A DNA stretch of 64,000 nt from Golubevia sp. BC0850 (taxonomy: Eukaryota; Basidiomycota; Exobasidiomycetes; Golubeviales; Golubeviaceae), in the NCBI GenBank assembly GCA_012976225.1, contig JAAVVG010000002.1, positions 1,612,001 through 1,676,000 on the forward strand. The letters run 5' to 3'. The notes beneath the pieces were generated by a model. That model was not told the origin of the DNA and did not search any database. It was given only the letters and a program-made list of their open reading frames with translations. This document shows positions 55,719 to 64,000 of this stretch, piece by piece. The position numbers and the translations under genes were made by a program. Numbering within the stretch: the first letter of the stretch is position 1; each line of letters opens with the position of its first letter.

Positions 55719-58700
55719 TCAAATTTCCGACCTTGGTAGCAAACTTCCGGCGTTGAGTTGCAACTCCATCTCTTCAAAGTCCCAGTCTGCATCCTCCAAC
55801 GCCTCGATCGCCTCCTCCCTACCCCATCCCCACTTCTTCGCCGCCTTGCCAATTTTCTCCTCCAATCTCTTTCTAATCTCTCTGATCTTTCCGCTTCCAG
55901 GTATCACTTTCAATTTCTTCATTTGAGCGTAATTGATTCCGTATTCTTCTTTCAATTCATTCATCGATTTCTTGTAGGCTTCATAGTCCGAATCGTTCAA
56001 ATCTTCAGGTGGATGGGATGTAGAATGGGTCGAGTCTGCAGAACCGAAAGATCCCTTCTTGAGGGGTATTCTCTTGGCGAGAGAGACGTTTGAGTGTTTG
56101 CTGTGACCTCTATCAAAAGAAGGTGGAGAGAACAAAGGCTGCTTTGGAGAAGAAAAGGTAGCCGAACTAGACTTGACTTGAGGCTTGCTTTGATTGGCAT
56201 TTGGACGTTCTTGAGTGGAAGCCTTGGATGAGATGAAGCTCCGACTCAGCGATGAACTTGATTGAGCTTGCTTTGAGGATGCTTCGACCTCCTTCCCGAC
56301 TGGAGAAAAGTTCAAAGTCTCTCTTTGCTCTACGGATACTTGCTTTCCTTCCTCAGACCTCCAGCTTTCATTTCCGAGGTTCTCCTCTTGCAGCACCAGA
56401 GCTTCTTCAGGAACAATTTGGGATTCGTCAACTGCGATTCCCATTTCCAGGACCTCTTTCAAACCGTGATCAGATTCAGCTTCGAAGGGAGGTGGGTCTG
56501 AACCTTCAGATCTCCAGTCAGAGTACTCGTCTACTTGCACCTCATCCGGTTCCATCTCGCATCCATCTATATCCTCTAGACTTAGATCCTGTCTGTTAGA
56601 TTCCTCAGGTTGCGACTCGTCTAACTGCACCTCGTCTAGGTCCATCTCTTCTCCATCCATGTCTCCACTGAGATCTTGGTTGATGAGATCTTCCTCTCCC
56701 AGCTTTTCGACCATCTCTTCTCCACTCAGCTCGTAGAGTTCCAATTCATCTTCTTCGTCCTCTACTTGGAGATCTCTCACAGGCGCTAGTTGCGGCTCTT
56801 CTCGTCGTGGTTCCTCGAATTCTGGCTCTTCTGGTTCCGGCTCCTCTGCTTGTGGCACTGCTCCTTGAGATTCTGTCGTTGCTTGTACTTGTAAAGCTTC
56901 TACTAGAGATTCGTTCGGTTTCTGAATTTGAGATTCTTCATCTTCCGCCTGCTCTACTCTCGATCCCTCTGCTTGCTGCTCAACTGGATCGGCGGGAGAG
57001 AGAGAAGGTGACACAAACAGTGGAGCAGCATGCGAAATTTTCTGTTCCGGCAGCTCTTCAGAAACGATCGAGCCAGAGGGCATCTCTTCGACGATCCCAG
57101 GAGATCCTAGAGGAGGATCTCTTCCAAGACCTGCTACCTCTCGAAGGAGCTCCTCCTCTCCGTCCGAATCCATCGTCAAGTCAACGGCACCGAACGAGAT
57201 GCTCCTCATGGCGGAGACTTGATTAGAGGTTGAAGTTGACGTTGGTTCGGGGGTGCAGAGGTCTATCGGACCCTTGTGACGTTTGCTTAGCTTCTCGTTT
57301 GGAGTCAGAGAAAGACTTGCAGAGTCGACTCTGATGACCTGACTCGATGCGTAGACCCCCTGGGGCTTTCTCTTGCAAGATTTGAGTGCTCTTGGAGTAG
57401 AAGTAGCTTTGGAAGCTGAAGAGAAGAGTGTTCTAGCTGGAGGTGGAGATTCGAAAGAGGAGAGGACCTGAGGTTGAATTGCTTGAGAAGGCTCCGACTC
57501 GTCTGTACGTTTCTCGGGAGAGCATATAAGAGCACTTATTCTCAGTCGCGACTGTTTTGAAGGTTCAGCTTGAGCTGGAAGAGGAGGAATAGGACCTGAG
57601 CTTTGAGTTGAGGGTTGAATCTGGTCCTTGCCCTGTAAATTTGGAAATGCTTTCGGAGATTCGACTCTACGTTCCGTCTCCTCTGCTTGACTTGATTCTT
57701 CCTCCAGTATAGAATCTCTTGAAGATGGCTCCGGAGCATCGACTCTACGTTCCAGCGCTCCCTCTGCTTCGGGCTGTTCGTCGTCCTGATCCTCCAGCAT
57801 GAAGATCCGGAAGCTGTCGATTCTCGAGAGTAGGTCTTCTCCTTCATTTAAGTTCTCGGAAATGAATTGAAGGTATCCAGCATGACTTCTCTTGCCGAGC
57901 TCCTTGACCAACTGGGTGGCGAGAGTGGAAGAGGCGGATTCTCTGTTCGTTTTGACCATCTCGAACACCACCTCCTTCACCTCTGCTGTTGTCCAGCGAT
58001 CTCCTGCTTCCTGGACTTGAGCCTGCTCTAGATCATTTCTGTTTCTGGCTGAAGGGCTGGAGGCAGTCCTATGACTTGGTCTGGGTGTGGATTGCTTCTC
58101 TTGATGCTTGGCTTGATTGATTTGTTCCGACTCTTCTCTTTTCTCTTCCTCGTCACCTTCACTACTAGAAGAAGCCACAGGAGAAAGAGGTAATTCTTTG
58201 TAATACACTCCTTTTGCAGCCTCCCTCTTCGCTCTGCCGCTTCTGTTAAGGCTCTCTTCTTGAACTTCTTCTCTGGGAGGTCTCCTCCGCATCATCCTGC
58301 CATTCCTTTCCAGAGTTTCTTCTTCTACTACTCTTGATGCTGAATTTGAACTTCCAGCTTCGTTGAGAGGTGATTCCGAAACTAAAATCGAAGGGATGCC
58401 GTTTGAAGGGCTCCTCTGGTTTCCTCCTATTTCTGGATGCTCTCGCTTGAATCGATTGACCTTGTCAGCCAAATTATGACCGCAATCTACATTAAACATG
58501 AGGTACTCTCTATAAGATTCGAAGGAGTGATTTGGGAAAATGGAAGCCAACTCATGAGAGATAGAAGCACCTCCCCAAGTCAATCTGGAGGAAGCTAGAT
58601 GCAAAACGACGTTTGACATGTCTTCGGAAGTGAAAGAAGCATTCGAATTTGCTATTTCTGCTGTTGAGATGAGATTTCGTGAGGCAGATCGTTTGGTGGG

Positions 58701-59182
58701 AGAGCTGTCCCTCGATTTGGATTTGGATTTCGACTTTGACTTGGATCTGACTCTATCGAGACCCGAATCTCTGATGTGGAAAGGTCTGCTGGAGTGATCA
58801 ATTTGAACATTTGATGTGAGATAGACCTCCTTAGAGTGTCTAAGGGAGAAAAGTGGAAGGTTGTTTGGATTGAGCTTCAATTCCATCCAAATCAGGTCTC
58901 CTCTCAGGAATCTCTCCGCCATCCCCTTCGAATACGAAGTTTGCCTTTGAATTTCAATTTTCATCCCGACACTTTTCCCGAAGATACAGGGTCTAAGATT
59001 GCCGCGTCTGTTACTCACCTTTCTGTCTGCTTCCGGATCTCATCCTGGCTCTCAATTGATTCCGATCTTTCTCTTCCCTTCCCCTTGGCGTTCCTTCTCT
59101 CACTGTGTTCAATCAACTCTGAAGGTATCTTTGAAGTTCTGTGAGGCCCCTCTCCCAATTGCCTTGAAGCTACTTCGTTCAT
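55719..59182 (-). CDS. Myb-like domain protein, possible Rap1 relative
   Basis: Two exons: 59019-59182 and 55719-58839; 1094 aa from MNEVASRQLG (MRDW at 59254 is an alternative). The unspliced frame of exon 2 continues upstream with an intron-encoded start. A first Myb-like unit at about 110-165 reads FTSEDMSNVVLHL, then HELASIFPNHSFESYREYLM. A second at about 325-385 reads WTTAEVKEVVFEMVKTN, then LATQLVKELGKRSHAGYLQF. Both have the D/E-rich first helix and the (H)-S-x-x-S/G-Y/L-x-x-Y/F-L third helix seen in Rap1 Myb domains. A long acidic Glu/Gln-rich middle follows. The C-terminal ~90 residues are helical (DYEAYKKSMNELKEEYGINY, then WGWGREEAIEALEDADWDFE), like the Rap1 C-terminal RCT bundle or a UBA-like fold. 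No BRCT domain is seen. Identity with Rap1 is an inference. Confidence 0.65.
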
Positions 59183-59314
59183 CGCATGAATGGATCGATG
59201 TGCGGTGATGAGAGGAAAAGTATAAAGTGAATTTAGCTCGCACCAATCTCTCACCTCAAAGACTCTCTTATCTCAAAAAGCAAACTGCAAAGTTCAGAGC
59301 AAGATGATAATAAA

Positions 59315-61085
59315 CTACATTGGTGGAGGGGGAGGGGGAGGAGGTTGAGGTTGAGAATCAGGGGGAGGGGGAGGGGGTGGCTCAACAGGGTTGAACCGGG
59401 AAAATGATACAGACTTGAATGAAGAAGTGGGTTTGAATCGAGAAGGATTCTGTTGAGAAGCAGGTTGGGAAGTAGAAGTCGAAGCTAAGTTTGAGTTGAT
59501 GGATTTGAAGCCAGAGGCCGGACTGGTGTCCAAGTTGACTGTCTGACCTTTCGAGAAGAAGGAAGATAAAGACGATCTGGTACTAGGAGCTTCAAGTGGA
59601 GTTGGGGTCAAAGGAGCGGCCTCGACCTTCTTCCAACCTGTCGTCGAGCTTGTCGCATTGGAACCGCCACCAACGCTCTTCCATCCTCCAGAGCTAGCAC
59701 CGCTTCCGATTGGTTTGAAGCCACCTCCTCCTTGAGAGCTCACGCTTGAAGGTCCAGCTACAGCTACAGCTACAGGGGAGGCTTGGGGTACGACTCCAGC
59801 AGCCAGAGAAGCCCTTCGGATGACCTCTTCCTCTTTTCGCCTCTCCTTTTCTCTTCTCTTCTCCGCGGCATTCGGGCCAGCCCTGGCCCTAGCTTGAGCT
59901 CTGGAAGCTTCAGCTAATTCCTTTAGTCTCTTCGTGTGGTGATGATCGTACGAATTGAAGTGATTGTCCAGTTCAGACGTCTTGGAGTACTGCTTCTCAC
60001 AAAGCTGGCATCGGAATGTCTGTAGAGTGTTATCGAGCTCGGCCCGGAGGGAAGCTTTAGCAGCGACAGCTTTCTGGAGATGGAAGAAAGGAGGGGTCAT
60101 TAGTGAGATCTACACTTTTTCGAGCTTCATCAGAGTGTACACCTCACCTCTCTCTCCGACCTTTGCTCTTCGTCCTCTCGAGATTGCTTCTCTGATTGAA
60201 GTTCTCGACGTGAAGCAGTCGACTCTATGATGTGACTAACGTCCTGGTTGAGTTTTCCTGGAAGAGTGAAGCAAGGGGGATGAGGTAGGACAAAAGATTT
60301 CAAGATGAGACACATATCTATGATTTCCCTAGTCAAACAAAGCATTCTTTCGTGCATTTTATTAGTCAGATTGGCAATTCTAGTCTTCTTTAGCAGCTGT
60401 TCAATACCTGTTTCGATTCACCTCAGCAGTACTCACCCAGACCTCTGCCCTCTGATCCACCACTTTCCTTCATCTCAATAGGTTCCAATCTACCTTTCCC
60501 GTCCTTTCCCAGCCCTTGATTTCTCCCACTCCAGCCCATTTTCATCAGCATGGCAAATCCCAAGTTGTCCACAGACAAAGGAGTGTTCAGTGAAGCTTTG
60601 GAAGTTGAGGATTTGGAACTAGCTGAACTTCTATAAGCATTCGGATCCGGTAGGAAAGATCTACTTGGTGGCGTAGGAGATCTAGATAGTGGAACTTCAT
60701 CCGAGTCTGAGTCAATTTGGATTTGAGAGGTTTGACGATGGGTTTCTACTCGAGGAGATGGAGATTTGGAAGAGGATCTTGATCTCTTCCTGTCTCTTGA
60801 AGCCTTGAGAGCTGCTGATGCTGGACCATCTGTAGATGAAGTTTGATCAGAATCGAATGAGTACTGGAAAGAAAGAAGGTCATAGATAAAGGAAAGGGGG
60901 AGAAAGAGGGTGGAAGTGACGGGCTTTACGTTGGGCCAACCCTCTCGATTCCTTGTGTCGATGGTGTAGGGAGTCGAGGAACGAAGAGAAACCTTCTGAA
61001 AACCTTCTCATGCTATGCACTCGCATAGATGCGTTGCACTTACGTCCATTGATTGTTGTTGATAGTCAGGAAGAGCAGACTGCAT
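59315..61085 (-). CDS. G-patch plus U1-type C2H2 zinc-finger protein (GPATCH8-like)
   Basis: Five exons: 61044-61085, 60930-60995, 60437-60863, 60148-60257, 59315-60073; 467 aa, phases all consistent. Start MQSALPDYQQQSMD|KVSLRS, then IDTRNREGWPN|YSFDSDQTSS. The G-patch at about 146-185 is LGFAMLMKMGWSGRNQGLGK, continuing DGKGRLEPI. The zinc finger follows: FRCQLCEKQYSKTSELDNHF, then SYDHHHTKR (Cys-x2-Cys...His-x5-His, U1/matrin type), and a long basic helix. G-patch proteins activate DEAH helicases, and the U1-type finger binds RNA, so a role in pre-mRNA splicing is likely. The C-terminus is Gly/Ser-rich and ends in two proline runs with a terminal Met. Confidence 0.85.
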
Positions 61086-61704
61086 GCGGAGACCCTTCCC
61101 TTCTCGCCTCTCTCTCCTCTCTGCCCCCTCTTCTCGACGCGATAATTCGATCTGAACAAGATTCGTTACATATGTATGTATCGTTGATACACATTTTACA
61201 ACAAGGCAATCCAATCCGAGTGGGACGATGTCGAGCGTCGAAACTCAAAAGCATCGAGATGATTTGCTGACGAGTTCACGTTCCTTCCACTCCGAAGCCT
61301 CAAAGCGCCACACATGTCAACACGAAATCAAAGTTCGAACTGCGAAACCTGTTTTTAAGGTTGGAGACTTGCCAAAACAAGACATTTAACATCAGATCAT
61401 CAGCCGTTGTGACAGCCGAGAATCAAGATTGAACCGAAATCTTTTGCGACCTCTTTAAAAGGGCTCGCCTTCTTTTTGAGCTCTCACTTTCTTCCCCTTC
61501 TTTTCATCCTCTCCCACTCTTTCCTCCCTAATTAACCCCTCCCCTTCTTTCCATTTTTCAACTGGTTTGAATCTCAATCACATTCTTTTCAAAAACAAAC
61601 TTCAATCTACGCAAAGGCAAATCTCACGCCTCTCATAGACTTTCAACCAACCAACCACTCTCTTTTTCAACCTTCGACTTCAAATTTCGAACATCAACCA
61701 CATC
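61086..61704. promoter_or_regulatory. Divergent promoter, G-patch gene/GH5 glucanase
   Basis: 619 bp between start codons. The GH5 side is a C/T-rich leader just upstream of the ATG (ttcttcccc, ccctccccttctttcc), common before highly expressed fungal genes. No gene seen. Confidence 0.5.
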
Positions 61705-63492
61705 ATGCGATTCTCTCCATCAATCACTCTAGGTCTACTCTCTGCGGCGCTCACTCTCAACTCTGCTACTGCATCACCTCGTCATCAGAAACGAGTAGAT
61801 CGCTCTCTCGAATCGAGAGCGTCCAACTGGGCTCACTGGGGTGACAAGTACAGGACAGGGAAGGTAGTCAGAGGGGTCAATTTAGGAGCTTGGGCGAGTA
61901 TTCCAACTGAAAAGGAGAGAAATGATGAGCACAAGCGAGATAAGGGCGCTGACCCCCTTCATCTCTGTTCTTTCCCTCAGTTCATCCTCGAAAGTTGGAT
62001 GGTGCCCTATCTGTTTTTGACTCCAGATCTCGAAAATCAAAGTATTCCAGATGAGTGGACTTTCTCCAAAGTCGTGACTGCTCAATCAGGAAAGGATGAA
62101 CTGAAATCTCGTCTTAAAAAACATTGGGCGACTTGGATCACTGAGAAGGACTTTGCCAAAATGAAGTCGGTTGGATTGAACACAGTTAGAATTCCAGTCG
62201 GGATGTGGGCCTACACCTCGTCGTCTTCTGAACCTTGTTAGTGGAAAGGGAATGCTGGATCTTGGTCTCTGGTGCACCCATCTAACTCCCTTCATCTCTC
62301 CTTGTTCCTACCAACGCACAGATCAGAACGTTGCTCAGAGACCCTTCATCAGAGCTGCTTTGGGATGGGCTCAGAAGTATGGTCTAGACGTCGTGATGGA
62401 CCTTCATGGTTTGCCCAATAGCCAGAATGGATACGACAACGTGAGTGAGGAGCTTACAAGGGATGATTTTCTCAAGACGCGTCGCTAACCACTCCCCTTT
62501 CCTCTCCTTCAGTCAGGACATGCCGGTCCTATTGGCTTCAGTGAATCAGACATCCCTAGATCTATCAAAGCCTTGGAATACATGGTCAAGAATTACGTCA
62601 ACGATCCAGCTTACGGCGGAGTCGTCAAGGCCATCGAATTAGCAAACGAACCTAGGATCGGGAACAATGCCATCCCCAGAAGCACTCTGATGAGCTACAA
62701 CAGACAAGCCTACGCTGCCGTCAGAGCTGCCATGGATCCAAAGGCTGTCACTAGAGTCACCGTTTTCATCTCTGATGCCTTTGCCGACACCAGTGCGACC
62801 GACGCTTACGACAGCTTATTCGGAGAATTTCCTTCAGCATCCATGGCAGTAGATTGGCACTACTATGAAGCCTTCGGAGACCTTGCTAAGCTTAGTAATG
62901 CCGAGCACATCAAATCTGTTTGTGCTTTAGGTCCTAAGATGGCGGCTGAATCCAAAAAGAGGTGAGTGTTGTGTTGACTGGGCAGAACCTTGGTCTCGAT
63001 TGACTCATCTCTCTCTTTCTCCTCTCAGACCTGTCGTCATTGGTGAATGGAGTATTGGTACTTCTATCAACTGCACTCCTGTCAGCGACTGCAAGGGAAA
63101 GAGAATGCAACAATCCGTAGCTGAGTACAACACTGCTTCAGGCAACATCTTTAAGAGACGCTTTTTCGAAGCTCAAGCCTCGACTTACGAGCAAAATGCT
63201 GGAGGGTGAGTAACGTTTCGTGGAGTGGACTGCATCACAGATCACATGTCTCTGACTCTTGTTTTATAAACTGCCTTCTTCGTTCTGCCCTTACAGTTGG
63301 ATCATGTGGAACTGGAAAACCACCAGCGTCTCTGATTGGAGTTATGAAGCCTCGGTCGATCAAGGGTGGATTCCGTCTAACGTCTCAGACGAGTCCACTT
63401 GGGCCTTCTATCCCTCGACTGATCCGTCTTCTTGCATCTCGAAAGCTAGCTCTCCCAATCAGAAGCTCAATTTCAAGACACAAAGGAGCTGA
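61705..63492 (+). CDS. Secreted exo-beta-1,3-glucanase, GH5 family
   Basis: Six exons: 61705-61893, 61981-62236, 62322-62440, 62513-62961, 63029-63205, 63297-63492; 461 aa. A signal peptide (MRFSPSITLGLLSAALTLNS) is followed by a Kex2-type KR site (HQKRVDR). The first intron is a GC-AG intron: without it VVRGVNLGAW joins FILESWMVPYLF, as in the family (GVNLGGWxxxExW). Catalytic residues: acid/base Glu234 in ELANEP, nucleophile Glu344 in VIGEWS. Also VVMDLHGLPNSQNGYDN, SMAVDWHYYEAF and WIMWNWKT. Known role: release of glucose from beta-1,3-glucan for cell-wall remodelling or glucan use. Confidence 0.93.
61894..61980 (+). other. Probable GC-AG intron in the GH5 gene
   Basis: Begins GCGAGT after a TGG codon and ends TTTCCCTCAG. 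It is 87 nt, phase 0, with no stop. The 29 residues it would encode (KERNDEHKRDKG-like, charged) would interrupt the conserved N-terminal GH5 strand. Confidence 0.75.
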
Positions 63493-64000
63493 AAATTTCT
63501 CTCCCGCTTCTAGTCTTGATCTGTCTTTCAACTTCACTTCGATCGTCCAATCTTCTCGGACTATCTTTCAACATTTCACCCCTTGCCTACCCTCTTCTGG
63601 TTGCCCTTTTCTTGACCTATTCATGCTTTCCCTCAAGTATCGCATCTTTGTTTTGTTTGCTCGGTCTCGTTGACTCTGCTTTTAGTTTGCTACTTATCAC
63701 TTGTCTTTAGATTTGTTCTGCTCATTTGTTACCCTCTTGACTTGGAATTTTACTACTCGTCCTCTCTAATCATTAGTCGCCTTCACCGTGACCTCGTTGT
63801 CTACCCTCACACCTTGACAATTCACCTCCAGCGATTATCAAGGTCTTCGAATAGCGACTGAGAAATTAGGATGACTCAAGAATTCCAATTCACTTTTGAG
63901 AAATATTTACTTCACAGAGAGGATCATGAGAGTTTTTGGGAAAAATTGAAAGGGACTCGGAAACGTGCAAGAAACAAACATTGTCTTATTTTTGTATGGA
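63493..64000. other. 3' flank of the GH5 gene
   Basis: 508 bp of T/C-rich sequence up to the window edge. The short open frames are not recognisable. Probably the GH5 3' UTR and spacer. Confidence 0.5.

Noticed and set aside
1-64000. tRNA, rRNA, transposon, virus-like element or CRISPR signals
   Set aside because: I looked by eye for B-box-like GGTTCGA(N)TCC words, long direct or inverted terminal repeats, reverse-transcriptase or transposase motifs and spaced repeats and found none that held up. A tRNAscan or repeat search could still find something small.

Overview
This is a gene-dense stretch of fungal nuclear chromosome, most likely from a basidiomycete. Nearly every multi-exon gene uses strong GTGAGT 5' splice sites and CAG or TAG acceptors. 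Introns run from about 50 to 350 bp, and intergenic spacers are short and pyrimidine-rich. Many proteins are Ser/Gln/Asn-rich. The gene set is that of a free-living or plant-associated fungus: a GH5 exo-beta-1,3-glucanase, a TRAPPII subunit, Spc24, Apn2 and a CBM21 PP1 subunit. The subphylum cannot be fixed from sequence alone; Pucciniomycotina or a relative is a guess. I recognise no virus-like element, CRISPR array, tRNA, rRNA or intact transposon.

Layout. 1-392 (-): 5' end of MRD1. 1732-3867 (+): cyclin H (CCL1). 4582-5371 (-) and 7605-8587 (+): ribosomal proteins uS15 and eS6, divergent across a 2.2 kb spacer. 10156-11712 (-): disordered protein of unknown function. 12501-15807 (+): copper P1B-ATPase (CCC2). 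16382-21274 (-): 13-exon alpha/beta hydrolase of the HSL type. 22145-26876 (+): large Q/S-rich protein with a C-terminal Ig-like module. 27493-29297 (-): SAP + DEDDh exonuclease (ERI1 type). 29412-34411 (+): TRAPPII subunit Trs130. 34938-38813 (-): C2H2 zinc-finger protein. 39218-40598 (-): SPC24, visible only after splicing. 40745-42667 (+): FAD amine oxidase. 42943-45819 (-): DHX35-type DEAH helicase. 46130-48710 (+): APN2. 49350-53585 (-): PP1-targeting/CBM21 protein. 55719-59182 (-): Myb-domain protein, possibly a Rap1 relative. 59315-61085 (-): G-patch/zinc-finger protein. 61705-63492 (+): GH5 exo-beta-1,3-glucanase.

Most of the genes are spliced, so I rebuilt exons from splice-site consensus, reading phase and family motifs. 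Each multi-exon model sums to whole codons, and several match family lengths (uS15 151 aa; DHX35 706 aa). The genes do not form a pathway cluster. They are mostly housekeeping: nucleolar and ribosomal (MRD1, uS15, eS6), RNA processing (DHX35, ERI1, G-patch), DNA and chromosome (APN2, SPC24, possible Rap1), transcription (CCL1, C2H2), trafficking (TRS130, CCC2) and carbohydrate or cell wall (CBM21/PP1, GH5). Several are head-to-head pairs sharing promoters as short as 114-310 bp.

The most interesting points are two probable in-frame GC-AG introns with the same GCGAGT donor, a possible Rap1-like telomere protein, a hidden SPC24, a strongly enlarged alpha/beta hydrolase, and a small possible relic of a CaiB-type CoA-transferase near 790-1080. 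I see no convincing new multi-gene system.
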